NCBI GenBank assembly: GCA_001184205.1
Contig: LBMP01000005.1
Coordinates: forward strand, 186,001-250,000
Reading direction: 5' to 3'
Length of the DNA: 64,000 bases
DNA from: Desulfocarbo indianensis
GTDB taxonomy: Bacteria > Desulfobacterota > Desulfarculia > Desulfarculales > Desulfarculaceae
Part shown: piece by piece, positions 35,100-43,502 of the stretch
How positions within the stretch are numbered: position 1 is the stretch's first letter
How the letters are laid out: every line of letters begins with the position of its first letter
The notes under the pieces: generated by a model
What the model was told of the DNA's origin: nothing
Databases searched by the model: none
Seen by the model: only the letters and a program-made list of their open reading frames with translations
Translations under genes and position numbers: made by a program

Positions 35100-35945
35100 A
35101 TGTTCAAAATCCTCACCAAGCAAGAACTCGCCCAGGGAACCGTGGTGGCCAACGAGATCCACGCCCCCAGGATAGCCGGCAAGGCCAGGCCGGGTCAGTT
35201 CATCATACTCAGAGTCAACGAAAACGGTGAACGCATCCCCCTGACCATGGCCGACAGCAACCCGGAGCGGGGAACCATCACCATCATCTACCAGGTGGTG
35301 GGCAAGTCCACCGCGCTCCTCAAATCCCTGAACGTGGGCGATACCATTTTGGATATCGCCGGACCCCTGGGGCAGCCCACCCCCATAGAGAAAAAGGGCA
35401 CCATCATCTGCGTGGGCGGCGGCACCGGCGTGGCCGTGCTGCACCCCATCACCCGCGGCTTCAAGCAGGCCGGCAACAAGGTCATCGCCATCATCGGAGC
35501 CCGCAACAAGGACCTCCTGATTATGGAAGACAAGATGAAGGCGGCCTCCCACGAGCTGTACGTATGCACCGACGACGGCTCCTACGGCCATCACGGCTTC
35601 GTCACCGACGTCCTGAAAGCGCAGTTGGAAAAGCTGGGTTCCGAGGTCAAGGAAGCGGTGTGCATCGGTCCGGTGCCCATGATGAAGTTCTGCGCCAAGG
35701 TCACCAAGGAGTTCGGAATCCCCACCATGGTCAGCCTGAACGCCATCATGGTGGACGGCACCGGCATGTGCGGCTGTTGCCGCGTATCGGTGGGCGGCGA
35801 AACCAAATTCGCCTGCGTGGACGGCCCCGAGTTCGACGGCCACAAGGTGGACTTCGAGGAGTTGGGCCAGCGCCTGACCGCCTATCAGCCCCAAGAGCGC
35901 CAGGCCATGGACCTCTACCAGCGCAAGTGCTCCTGCTCCTCTTAA
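35100..35945 (+). CDS. nfnA: NfnA: NADH-dependent ferredoxin:NADP oxidoreductase, small subunit
   Basis: 281 aa ferredoxin-NADP reductase-like protein. FAD-binding beta barrel with PGQFIILRVNENGERIPLT, NAD domain with ICVGGGTGVAVLHPI, and the C-terminal [2Fe-2S] site in MCGCCRVSVGG and KFACVDGPEFDGH, as in NfnA and dihydroorotate dehydrogenase PyrK relatives. GGAGG lies before the ATG. It is 23 bases upstream of nfnB; together they would bifurcate electrons from NADPH to NAD and ferredoxin or run in reverse. This is consistent with NADPH supply to the adjacent C1 pathway. Confidence 0.9.
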   Translation: MFKILTKQELAQGTVVANEIHAPRIAGKARPGQFIILRVNENGERIPLTMADSNPERGTITIIYQVVGKSTALLKSLNVGDTILDIAGPLGQPTPIEKKGTIICVGGGTGVAVLHPITRGFKQAGNKVIAIIGARNKDLLIMEDKMKAASHELYVCTDDGSYGHHGFVTDVLKAQLEKLGSEVKEAVCIGPVPMMKFCAKVTKEFGIPTMVSLNAIMVDGTGMCGCCRVSVGGETKFACVDGPEFDGHKVDFEELGQRLTAYQPQERQAMDLYQRKCSCSS

Positions 35946-35968
35946 GACACGAAAGGGATTGCTTCATC

Positions 35969-37372
35969 ATGTCCGATAAAAAAGAGAAAACTCCGCGCCA
36001 GAAAATGCCCGAGCAGGCCCCGGACGTGCGCCGCCGCAATTTCGAGGAAGTGCCCCACGGCTACACCGCCGAACAGGCCCAATTGGAAGCCAGCCGCTGC
36101 CTGCAATGCAAAAAGCCCTCCTGCGTGGAAGGCTGTCCGGTGAACGTGGGCATCCCGGCCTTTATCGGCCGCATCCAGGAAGGCGACTTCGTGGGCGCCA
36201 TCCTGAAGCTCTGGGAGAAGAACTCCTTCCCGGCGGTGTGCGGCCGGGTGTGCCCCCAGGAAAGCCAGTGCGAAGGCCGCTGTATCGTGGGCAAAAAGGA
36301 CGAGCCCGTGGCCATCGGCAACCTGGAGCGCTTCGTGGCCGACTGGGCCCGCTCCCAAAGCGACATCCCCATGCCCCCCATCGCCGAGAAAACCGGCAAA
36401 AAGGTGGCCGTGGTGGGTTCCGGCCCCGGCGGCATCACCGTGGCCGGCGATTTGATCCGCAAGGGCCACGAGGTGACCATGTTCGAGGCCTTCCACAAGC
36501 CCGGCGGCGTGTTGGTCTACGGCATCCCCGAGTTCCGCCTGCCCAAGGAGATCGTGGCCCACGAGGTCAATTTCCTGGAGAGGCTGGGCGTCAAGGTGGA
36601 GTGCAACATAGTGGTGGGCCGCGTGGTAACCGTGGATGAACTCCTGAACGAGGAAGGCTACGACGCGGTTTATCTGGGCGTGGGAGCCGGCCTGCCCACC
36701 TTCCTGGGCGTGCCCGGCGAAAACCTCATGGGCATCTACAGCGCCAACGAGTACCTCACCCGCTCCAACCTCATGAAGGCCTATCTCTTCCCCGAATACG
36801 ACACTCCCCTGGTCAAGGGCAAGAACGTGGTGGTCTTCGGCGGCGGCAACGTGGCCATGGACGCCCTGCGCACCTCCATGCGCATGGGGGCCGAAAGCGT
36901 GAAATGCATCTATCGCCGCTCCCATGACGAGCTGCCCGCCCGCGCGGCGGAAATTCACCACGCCGAGGAGGAGCAGATCGAGTTCTTCTTCCTGCACAGC
37001 CCCTTGCGCTTCCTGGGCGACGACAAGGGCTGGCTCAAGGGCGTGGAGCTGCAGGAGATGAAGCTGGGCGAGCCCGACGCCAGCGGCCGCCGCCGGCCCG
37101 AGCCCATTGCCGGCAGCACCAAGACCGTGGAATGCGACATGGCCATCATCGCGGTGGGCTCCGGCGCCAACCCCCTGGTCACCGCCACCACCCCGGGGCT
37201 GGAAGTGAACAAGTGGGGCTATATCGTGGCCGACGAGGCCGGCAAGACCAAGAAACCCGGCGTGTGGGCCGGCGGCGACATCGTCACCGGCGCCGCCACC
37301 GTGATCCTGGCCGCCGGCGCCGGCCGCAAGGCGGCCGACTCCATACACGAGTACTTGACCTGGGGCTGGTAG
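35969..37372 (+). CDS. nfnB: NfnB: GltD-like large subunit of the NADPH-bifurcating complex
   Basis: 467 aa, start ATG 35969. The open frame extends 135 codons upstream into nfnA, but that part is an out-of-frame shadow. N-terminal double [4Fe-4S] region (CLQCKKPSCVEGCPVNVGIP; CGRVCPQESQCEGRC), FAD motif GSGPGG, NADPH motif GGGNVAMDALR and C-terminal GGDIVTGAATVILA. The fold is shared with GltD (NADPH:glutamate synthase beta), but pairing with NfnA identifies it as NfnB. The same module is built into the giant HdrA of this window (residues 155-585). Confidence 0.92.
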   Translation: MSDKKEKTPRQKMPEQAPDVRRRNFEEVPHGYTAEQAQLEASRCLQCKKPSCVEGCPVNVGIPAFIGRIQEGDFVGAILKLWEKNSFPAVCGRVCPQESQCEGRCIVGKKDEPVAIGNLERFVADWARSQSDIPMPPIAEKTGKKVAVVGSGPGGITVAGDLIRKGHEVTMFEAFHKPGGVLVYGIPEFRLPKEIVAHEVNFLERLGVKVECNIVVGRVVTVDELLNEEGYDAVYLGVGAGLPTFLGVPGENLMGIYSANEYLTRSNLMKAYLFPEYDTPLVKGKNVVVFGGGNVAMDALRTSMRMGAESVKCIYRRSHDELPARAAEIHHAEEEQIEFFFLHSPLRFLGDDKGWLKGVELQEMKLGEPDASGRRRPEPIAGSTKTVECDMAIIAVGSGANPLVTATTPGLEVNKWGYIVADEAGKTKKPGVWAGGDIVTGAATVILAAGAGRKAADSIHEYLTWGW

Positions 37373-37413
37373 AGCCCGGCCCAAGGGTGTATTAAGAATT
37401 CATGAACGGGGGG

Positions 37414-37440
37414 ACGGACGGTCCTGCCAGACCGTCCGTT
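37414..37440 (+). terminator. Hairpin after nfnB, probable weak terminator
   Basis: Perfect 10-bp stem ACGGACGGTC (37414-37423) / GACCGTCCGT (37430-37439) with a 6-base loop, followed by a T-containing stretch (TTCCTGTTT). It lies between nfnB and folE2 and may only reduce read-through. Confidence 0.6.
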
Positions 37441-37485
37441 CCTGTTTACAAACACAATCCCTGGCCAGCGGGTCGGGTAGGAATC

Positions 37486-38271
37486 ATGAAAGACGTACAA
37501 AGCCAGCCGGACCACCGCAACATAGCCATCGACAAGGTGGGCGTGAAAAATATCCGCCATCCCGTCACCGTGCTGGACCGGGCCAACGGCACGCAGCAAA
37601 CCGTGGCCAACATCAACATGTATGTGGACCTGCCCCACCTATACAAGGGCACCCACATGAGCCGCTTCATCGAAGTCCTGTCCGAGCATTCCAACAACAT
37701 CAACCTGCGCAACATTCCGGGCATCCTGGAGGAGATGAAGAAACGTCTGGACGCGGCCTGCGCCCACATAGAGGTGGAGTTTCCCTACTTCATCAAAAAG
37801 GCCGCGCCGGTTTCCTCCGCCCAGGGGCTCATGGAATACAACGTGGCCTTCAGGGGCAGCGTCAACGGCGAGGGGCTCGATCTGGTGGTGGAGATGCGGG
37901 TGCCGGTCACCACGCTTTGTCCCTGTTCGCGGGAGATCAGCGAGCACGGCGCCCACAACCAGCGGGGCATGGTCAAGCTGGCCGTGCGCTTCAAGCGGTT
38001 CTTCTGGATCGAGGACCTGATTCAACTGGTGGAGGAATCGGCCAGCTCGGACGTGTTTTCCCTGCTCAAGCGCGAAGACGAAAAATACGTCACCGAGCGC
38101 GCCTATGAGCACCCCATGTTCGTGGAGGACGTGGTGCGCGAGGTGGCCCGCAAGCTGGAGGACGACCCCAACATCGTGTGGTTTTCCGTGGACAGCGAAA
38201 ACTTCGAGTCCATCCACAACCACTCGGCCTACGCCTTTATCGAGCGCGACAAGCGTTCAGCCCAAGCCTAG
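37486..38271 (+). CDS. folE2: GTP cyclohydrolase FolE2 (MptA/FolE2 family)
   Basis: 261 aa from ATG 37486 (TAGGA just upstream). It converts GTP to 7,8-dihydroneopterin triphosphate, the first step of folate synthesis, using a metal bound by Cys and His. The FolE2 hallmark CPCSREISEHGAHNQRG is present, as are EVEFPYFIKKAAPVS and SVDSENFESIHNHSAYA. Position beside fhs and nfnAB fits a heavy need for tetrahydrofolate. It replaces zinc FolE; FolE2 is often used under metal limitation. Confidence 0.95.
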   Translation: MKDVQSQPDHRNIAIDKVGVKNIRHPVTVLDRANGTQQTVANINMYVDLPHLYKGTHMSRFIEVLSEHSNNINLRNIPGILEEMKKRLDAACAHIEVEFPYFIKKAAPVSSAQGLMEYNVAFRGSVNGEGLDLVVEMRVPVTTLCPCSREISEHGAHNQRGMVKLAVRFKRFFWIEDLIQLVEESASSDVFSLLKREDEKYVTERAYEHPMFVEDVVREVARKLEDDPNIVWFSVDSENFESIHNHSAYAFIERDKRSAQA

Positions 38272-38432
38272 ACCGCGCCTTTCGCGGCGGACGGGCGGCA
38301 GCGAGTAACTATGCCTGGGACCCTGAGAAAAAAAGCCGCGGCAACATGGGGGAGCGGTGGGCTTCCCAGCCCGGTGCGGCCCGCCGCCGGCGCGGCCGGA
38401 CGCGCGGCTTTCCTGGGACAGGCGGGCTAGCC

Positions 38433-38774
38433 ATGCGCCGGAGAAGACCGCCTGCAAGTGAGCTGGCCTGGAGCTTCTTCAAGGCCTCCGGACCGGGGGG
38501 CCAGCACCGCAACAAGACCGAAACCGGCGTGCGGCTGACCCATTTGCCCACCGGCGTCACCGTCTCGGCCACCGAGCGCCGCTCCAGGGAGCGCAACCGG
38601 ATCATGGCCCTGGAACGCCTCATGGAGCGCCTGGCCCTCCTGAACCGCCCCCCGCGCAAGCCGCGCAAACCCACGGCTCCCGGCCAGGCCGCCCGCAAGC
38701 GCCGCCTGGAAGCCAAGCTGCGGCGCGGCCGCGTGAAAGCCCTGCGCCAAAAGCCTCCGGCCAGCGGGGAATGA
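38433..38774 (+). CDS. Peptide chain release factor-like GGQ protein
   Basis: 113 aa. It carries the catalytic GGQ loop of class I release factors: KASGPGGQHRNKTETGVRLTH, then TGVTVSATERRSRERNR, and a Lys/Arg-rich C-terminal tail. It lacks the codon-recognition domains, as do ArfB/YaeJ ribosome-rescue hydrolases, which use the basic tail to enter the mRNA channel. A longer open frame begins at 38178, inside folE2, but the family start is ATG 38433. It may hydrolyse peptidyl-tRNA on stalled ribosomes. The exact subgroup is not certain. Confidence 0.85.
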   Translation: MRRRRPPASELAWSFFKASGPGGQHRNKTETGVRLTHLPTGVTVSATERRSRERNRIMALERLMERLALLNRPPRKPRKPTAPGQAARKRRLEAKLRRGRVKALRQKPPASGE

Positions 38775-38798
38775 GCCCCCCACCCATTCCCTTGGGGA

Positions 38799-39080
38799 TC
38801 AGTCTTCCAGGTCGGTTATATCGCCCTCGCTGAACAGGTAGGTCTTCAGCTCCTTGTCCCAGCCGGGCATGTTGCGCCGCAGCCATTCCAGAGTCATACA
38901 GGCGTGCTCGATCTCCTCGTCGCGGTTGTGGGCCATGATCTTGGCCAACTGGGGGTCCTGGCTGGCCGCCACCCGCTGGTGATACCAGTCTATGGCCTCG
39001 ATCTCCTCTTTCAGGCTGTTGAGGGCCCTTATGAAATTGCGGTCTTTCTCGGTGAGCTGCTCCACTGGTTCGTGATACAT
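38799..39080 (-). CDS. Encapsulin-type ferritin (EncFtn) without cargo-loading tail
   Basis: 93 aa from ATG 39080 (AGGAG 8 bases upstream). Two helices carry the EncFtn pattern: EEIEAIDWYHQRVAASQDPQL and AHNRDEEIEHACMTLEWLRRN, including ExxH (E56, H59), followed by TYLFSEGDIT. This half-ferritin assembles into ring-like decamers and oxidises Fe(II), normally inside an encapsulin shell. The protein stops at ITDLED, so the usual C-terminal targeting peptide is absent, and no encapsulin shell gene is in the window. It may be soluble and non-encapsulated, or loaded by another means. Confidence 0.85.
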   Translation of the reverse strand: MYHEPVEQLTEKDRNFIRALNSLKEEIEAIDWYHQRVAASQDPQLAKIMAHNRDEEIEHACMTLEWLRRNMPGWDKELKTYLFSEGDITDLED

Positions 39081-39256
39081 TAGCGGTCTCCTTTCAATGA
39101 TGCTTTCAGCTCCAAAGATGGCAGGCTCCGCCCGGGGCCTGAACACAGTCCTTTACCGATAAAGAATAACAAGCCGGGGCTTTTCCGCCCAGTAAAATAC
39201 TCTAGGGAATAGGCGGGTTTCGCTCCGCGCATAAACCAGGCGGCCCCGCGGACATG

Positions 39257-39283
39257 AAAAAGCCCGCCCCTTAAGGGACGGGC
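39257..39283 (-). terminator. Terminator of the GDSL hydrolase gene
   Basis: Stem GCCCGCCCCTT (39262-39272) / AAGGGACGGGC (39273-39283) with a short loop; on the minus strand it is followed by TTTTT (complement of 39257-39261). It lies 23 bases after the stop. Confidence 0.85.
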
Positions 39284-39305
39284 CCGGGAAAAGCGATCAA
39301 TAGCT

Positions 39306-39974
39306 CTAGCGGTAGTTGTTCACCTTCTCCGTGAAGGGGTCGGCCTGGGCCGAGAGGATGACCTGGAACCAGTTGTCGGCGATCATGTCGTAACCGGTAT
39401 CGTTGGGATGAATGCGGTCCCCCATGAATACGCCCTTGGCGGTGTCGGTGTTGGGGTCGTAGAAATCGTTCCAGTTGGTTTCCATGAAATAATCCACCCC
39501 CACCAGGCGCTCCCGCATGCGCTGATTGTAGCTCTTGGCCCAATCGGTTTCCTGCAGGCTCAAGGAGGGCAGGATGAAAGCCACCACCACCTTGCTGGAG
39601 CCCCGGCGCATCATGTTGATCATGTCCTGCATGGCGCCCACGCTGGAATCCAAGCCGTAGAAATGCACCATGTCGTTGGTGCCGGCCATGATGAGCGTAT
39701 AGGTGGGACGCGAACACCACCAGCAGTCGGCGGACATGGCGTCCCGCAGGTCGTGGGTGGTGTAGCCGCCGATGCCGTGGTCATAGGTGGTCCAGGTATC
39801 GCCGGTGGCGTTTTGCAGCATGGGTTTCAATTGAGAGGCCAGGCGGTTTTCGGTGATGCTGTCGCCCACGCAGGCCACGCTGTAGGAGCCCGCCGCCGCC
39901 ACCGAAGCCAGGGCCGGCAAAAACAAGCAAACCAGGGCCATGCTGATAATGGCGCGTAGCCTGAGGCCGTTCAT
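39306..39974 (-). CDS. Exported SGNH/GDSL hydrolase
   Basis: 222 aa with an N-terminal signal peptide (MNGLRLRAIISMALVCLF ... AAAG). SGNH blocks are complete: block I CVGDSITE (Ser), block II GIGGYTTHD (Gly), block III GTNDM (Asn) and block V DRIHPND (Asp, His). Predicted periplasmic or secreted esterase or acetyl hydrolase acting on a carbohydrate or lipid ester. GAGG lies 5 bases before the ATG. Monocistronic with its own terminator. Three extra Cys (CWWC region) might form a disulfide. Confidence 0.85.
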   Translation of the reverse strand: MNGLRLRAIISMALVCLFLPALASVAAAGSYSVACVGDSITENRLASQLKPMLQNATGDTWTTYDHGIGGYTTHDLRDAMSADCWWCSRPTYTLIMAGTNDMVHFYGLDSSVGAMQDMINMMRRGSSKVVVAFILPSLSLQETDWAKSYNQRMRERLVGVDYFMETNWNDFYDPNTDTAKGVFMGDRIHPNDTGYDMIADNWFQVILSAQADPFTEKVNNYR

Positions 39975-40246
39975 GCTATCCTCCCCGAAACCCGCCCCGC
40001 CGCCTTAAGGGCCGGCGGTGAAAAACTAGTCAGCCGATGATGTTATCGCCGGCCAATGGCTTATCACAAAACCGGCGGCCTGGCAACACGGCCCTGAGGC
40101 GGCCCGCGCCAGCCGCTTTGGCCGTTTGGGGTCTAAGGCATTGACGCGGAGCCAGGAATGGGTAGTATCTAGGGCGAACCTATCCTCCCGACCAGGAGCC
40201 GCCAAAGGCTCCGGCCGGTTTCCCGCGCTTTTCTTGGGGAGCTAAC

Positions 40247-41461
40247 ATGGCTTATCGTGACGGACATTGCATGGCGCGCCGGACAAGGGCCGCCTGGTTC
40301 CTGCCCATCTTCATTCTGCTCATATCCCTGGCGGCCCTGCCCCCCGCGCCGGCCCAGGCCTTTGGCCCCAATCTGCCCGGCCTCACCGGCGGCGACCAGC
40401 TCCGGCCCGAAACCTCCAACCTGGCCAACGGCGGCTTTGTGGTCGCCTGGATCGACCGCGGAGACGGGGTCAAGATCAAGGCCCAGCGCTACGATTCCGG
40501 AGGCAGCCCCCAGGGCGGCGAGATCGAAGTGGCCAGCCCCGGCAACTCCCAGGCCGTGGGCGTGGCCGGCCTGGCCGACGGCAACTTCGTGGTGGTCTGG
40601 GACGCCTACATCGATGGAGCCAACCTCTACGACGTCAACGCCCAGGTCTTCGACGGCGACGGCAACCCGGTGGACGGCGCTTTCTGGCCCGGAGCCACCA
40701 CTGATTACGAATACCTGCCCTCGGTGGGCGCGCTGTCCTCCGGCGATTTCGTGGTCTCCTGGACCAAGGCCCCGGCCGACGGCTCCCGCAGCGCCCGCGT
40801 GTACGCCCGGCGCTATTCCTCCAGGGGCGAGGGCAAGAGCGGCGAGCTCTTGGTCGATTCCAACGCCGATTCCCAGTCCAACAGCTCGGTGGTGGGCTTG
40901 GCTGACGAGGCATACGTGGTGGTCATGGACCGGGTGAACTGGGGCATCACCGGCTGGGACGTGGTGGGCTACAAGTTCAACGCCTCCAACGGCCAGGTGG
41001 CCAGCTTCGTGGCCTCCTCGGACACCCTGAACATCCAATGGTATCCCTCGGCGGCCAGGCTGAACGACAACCGGTTCGTGGTGGTCTGGACCGACGTTAA
41101 CCGGGAAAAGGCCACCAGGGTGCAGGGCCGGATTTTCGACTTCGACTGCAACGCCATCGGCGGCGAGGTCACCATCAACGGTTCGCCGCCCTGGGACCGC
41201 AGCCGCCCCGGCGTGGCCAGGCTGGATGACGGCGGTTTTGCCGTGGCCTGGTCGGGCGTCAACGCCGAGGGCAACCGCGACGTCCTGGTGCAGCGCTGCG
41301 ATTCCTCGGGAGGCCGCGCCGGCGACGAGACCCGGCTTTCCCATGGCGGCAGCGACCAGCAGCACGCCAGGGTGGCCAAGCGCGACGGCGGCTTCGTGGT
41401 GGTTTGGGAATCGGACGGCGAGGACGGCAGCGGCTGGGGAGTCATGGGCCGCCTCTTCTGA
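40247..41461 (+). CDS. Exported repeat protein, beta-propeller-like
   Basis: 404 aa. N-terminal extension MAYRDGHCMARR then a hydrophobic signal segment (FLPIFILLISLAAL ... AQA). The mature protein consists of about seven repeats of roughly 50 residues with the core GGFVVAWxxxxDG...VxAQRYDSGGxxxGGE, for example around residues 62-100, 108-150, 160-205, 275-320 and 330-395. Such repeats form blade-like beta sheets and occur in secreted or surface proteins. No enzyme motif is seen. GGGAG lies 6 bases before the ATG. Function unknown. Confidence 0.75.
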   Translation: MAYRDGHCMARRTRAAWFLPIFILLISLAALPPAPAQAFGPNLPGLTGGDQLRPETSNLANGGFVVAWIDRGDGVKIKAQRYDSGGSPQGGEIEVASPGNSQAVGVAGLADGNFVVVWDAYIDGANLYDVNAQVFDGDGNPVDGAFWPGATTDYEYLPSVGALSSGDFVVSWTKAPADGSRSARVYARRYSSRGEGKSGELLVDSNADSQSNSSVVGLADEAYVVVMDRVNWGITGWDVVGYKFNASNGQVASFVASSDTLNIQWYPSAARLNDNRFVVVWTDVNREKATRVQGRIFDFDCNAIGGEVTINGSPPWDRSRPGVARLDDGGFAVAWSGVNAEGNRDVLVQRCDSSGGRAGDETRLSHGGSDQQHARVAKRDGGFVVVWESDGEDGSGWGVMGRLF

Positions 41462-41483
41462 TTCTATAGCGCGAAAAAAATAA

Positions 41484-41524
41484 AGGCTCCCCGGTACCTT
41501 ATGGCCCCGGGGAGCCTAGTTTTT
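41484..41524 (+). terminator. Terminator between the repeat protein and hesB genes (likely bidirectional)
   Basis: 11-bp stem AGGCTCCCCGG (41484-41494) / CCGGGGAGCCT (41507-41517), then AG and five T on the plus strand. An A run at about 41474-41483 gives T on the minus strand, so it can also end transcription of the convergent HesB-like gene. Confidence 0.88.
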
Positions 41525-41531
41525 CAAGCCG

Positions 41532-41855
41532 TTAACAGCTACAGGAGCTGCCGCAGGCGCTGGCCCCGCTGAACAGCGGTTTCTCCGCGGTCACGCTGAA
41601 TCCCTGCTGCCAGCCGTTATCTATGAAGTCAACCTTGACGGTGCCGCTTTGGGTGGCCAAGTCCTTGTTGATCAAGTAGGTAAGGCCCTCGAACTCGTAG
41701 GAGTCGTCATCGTCTTTTGGTTCGTCCAGAACCAAGCGCAAGCTGGGACCGCCTCAACCGCCGCTCTGCATATACACCCTGAGGGCGCTGTCCAGATTTT
41801 TTTCCGCCATGAAAGCCTTGATGGCCTTGCTGGCGCTCTCGGTCACCTCTATCAT
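41532..41855 (-). CDS. HesB/IscA-like selenoprotein with in-frame UGA (Sec34)
   Basis: 107 aa when read from ATG 41855 through TGA at 41756-41754 to TAA at 41532. The frame gives MIEVTESASKAIKAFM, then RVYMQSGG-U-GGPSLRLVLDEP, GLTYLINKDLA and a C-terminal ACGSSCSC. In HesB/IscA proteins the position of U34 is the first conserved Cys of the SGGCxGxS loop that binds Fe or an Fe-S cluster. HesB-like selenoproteins are an established family in anaerobic Proteobacteria. The region after the UGA can form a bulged hairpin (41724-41749). Downstream of the UGA only, a 69-aa frame starting at 41741 would be called, losing the loop. Confidence 0.9.
41724..41749 (-). promoter_or_regulatory. Candidate SECIS hairpin in the HesB-like mRNA
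   Basis: On the minus strand GUCC-C-AG (41749-41743) pairs with CUGGAC (41729-41724), one bulged C, enclosing a 13-base loop in which CCAGC/GCUUGG offers an alternative upper stem. It starts 4 bases after the UGA, close for a bacterial SECIS, so the functional stem may be the inner one. Not computed. Confidence 0.45.
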
Positions 41856-42027
41856 TGTTGCTTCCTTTCCTAAAGCTCTAAAGCAATCGTTCTTATTTAT
41901 AATAAATATGGCAATCTAAACGGCCCACTGCAATGGTTCAAGCGAATTTTTTTCTAGCTTTTCCGTATGGAATACCCTATCTTTAGTGCGTCTTTCAGTC
42001 TACCGCGAAAGGGACCGCCGGGAAACC

Positions 42028-42897
42028 GTGAATAATATCGCCAGAATAAACCATGAGATAAGGCCCTGGCTCGACGTCAGGGCCCGGCTGGAGAACAGCG
42101 CGCAGGCCCAAAGGCTGGGCGGGCTCTTGCGAAAGGCCGGGGCGCTGCGGGTCATGGTTCAGGAGCTGGAGCTGTGGTCGCTCTGGCCCGACCGGGAGCT
42201 GGGCCAGGAGGCGCTGGCCAGGCTGGCCCAGGAGGAGCCCGGCGTGCGCTGGCGCTCAAGGGTGGTGGAGGCCGCCGACCCGGCGCGGGTCTGGCAGGAG
42301 CCCTTTCCCGAGGAGGTGGGTGAGGGGCTTTGTCTGGCCCCGGCCTGGACCGGCTGCCCGGCCGGGCCGCAAGCCCTGGTCATCGACGCGCTCATCGCCT
42401 TTGGCGGCGGCGACCACCCCAGCACCCGGCTCAACCTGAACCTCATCTGCCAGGTATGCCAGAGGGAAATACCCGCCGGCGGCTGGCTGGCCGACGTGGG
42501 CAGCGGCACCGGGGTCTTGGCCCTGGCCCTGGCCCTGAAAACCGGCCGCCGGGTGGTGGCGGTGGACCCCGACCCGGCCGCGGGCCGGGCCATGGCGCGC
42601 AATCAAGCCTTGAATCCCCTGGCCGGGCCCTTGACCCATTTCGTGCGCGCCACCCACGCCGCCCTGGCCGGGCCCCTGGCCCTGGCCGCGGCCAATCTGC
42701 CGGAGCCCATCTTGCGAACCGCGGCCGGGCATTTGGCCGCCCGGCTTCTTCCCGGCGGCTGGCTGCTGGCCAGCGGCTTCAGGCGCGAGGCGGAATCCGG
42801 CCTGGCCGGCTATTTGGCCGGCCTGGGCTTGATTCCGCGCTTGGCTCAGGGCTCGGAAGGCTGGTCCGGCCTGGCCCTGCAAAAGGGTATGGCTTAA
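42028..42897 (+). CDS. PrmA-like (ribosomal L11 methyltransferase family) protein
   Basis: 289 aa if begun at the GTG 42028; a GTG at 41986 would add 14 residues and the true start is uncertain. The C-terminal SAM domain has IAFGGGDHPSTRLNL (compare FGTGxHPTT of PrmA), WLADVGSGTGVLALAL, VVAVDPDPAA and the catalytic-loop equivalent LAAANLPEPILRTAAGHLAARL with GGWLLASGF. The N-terminal domain is weakly conserved and Leu/Glu-rich. It may methylate L11 or a related protein; the Asn-Leu-Pro-Glu in place of the usual N-I-L-A makes this a divergent member. Confidence 0.75.
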   Translation: MNNIARINHEIRPWLDVRARLENSAQAQRLGGLLRKAGALRVMVQELELWSLWPDRELGQEALARLAQEEPGVRWRSRVVEAADPARVWQEPFPEEVGEGLCLAPAWTGCPAGPQALVIDALIAFGGGDHPSTRLNLNLICQVCQREIPAGGWLADVGSGTGVLALALALKTGRRVVAVDPDPAAGRAMARNQALNPLAGPLTHFVRATHAALAGPLALAAANLPEPILRTAAGHLAARLLPGGWLLASGFRREAESGLAGYLAGLGLIPRLAQGSEGWSGLALQKGMA

Positions 42898-43283
42898 TTG
42901 CCCGCCATGTCCTTGGCAACGGTGCTTTTCAGCTTTTCACGCTGCTTGACAAGCCATTCCAATGACTTGTCCGCGTCTTTCGTGAACTTGGCCTTTTGCT
43001 CCTCCTCGTCCTCGCCCATGTGCTCCAGGACGGTGTTGCTGGCCAGGTTCTTGCCGGCCAAAGACTGCAACTCATCCAGGTAAGAGCTTACTTTTTCGCT
43101 GAAAAGAAATTCGCCCTTGAGCTTTTCCTCTTCAAAGGCGTGCAGGCTGGGGCCGCTGACCCGGCCATCGCGCGACACCTGGCTCAAAAGCTCGTGCGCG
43201 GCCAAATACACCTTCAATCGGCGGTCGTAAAGCTCGCCGTCGAACCTGGCTGTCTTTTCCTTGCTGCTCTCGGATTTGCCCAT
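42894..43283 (-). CDS. Uncharacterised charged helical protein
   Basis: 129 aa from ATG 43283 with AAGGAG 7 bases upstream (a longer frame to 43313 is less likely). Soluble, Lys/Glu-rich, all helical, with RFDGELYDRRLKVYLAAHELLSQVS, FSEKVSSYLDELQSL and a predicted coiled-coil KDADKSLEWLVKQREKLKSTV. No catalytic motif or Cys. Its 3' end overlaps the convergent PrmA-like gene by 4 bases. I do not recognise the family. Confidence 0.65.
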   Translation of the reverse strand: MGKSESSKEKTARFDGELYDRRLKVYLAAHELLSQVSRDGRVSGPSLHAFEEEKLKGEFLFSEKVSSYLDELQSLAGKNLASNTVLEHMGEDEEEQKAKFTKDADKSLEWLVKQREKLKSTVAKDMAGN

Positions 43284-43502
43284 GGCCTTACTCCTTAGGC
43301 TGTTTCGAGGCATTATCCGGCCAGTGGCCGCCCGGCGGCAACCGTTAGCTGGGGGCTATGGACCCTGTAACTGAAATGTAATAAGCGGGGAAGCGTGAGG
43401 GAAACCGCAGGCGCGTCTCGAAAAAATTAAAGATCGCACGGCACTAGGCCGATAAAACCCAAAGAGGGGATTCATGGTTCGTAACAAGCCCGGGAGCTTA
43501 TC

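Noticed and set aside
35564-35968. N-terminal extension of nfnB
   Set aside because: It is an out-of-frame shadow of nfnA; the GltD-type Fe-S domain starts after ATG 35969.
41532-41741. HesB-like protein as a 69-aa fragment or pseudogene
   Set aside because: The upstream part of the same frame is intact, ends exactly in a TGA at the Cys position and continues without other defects; known Sec family.
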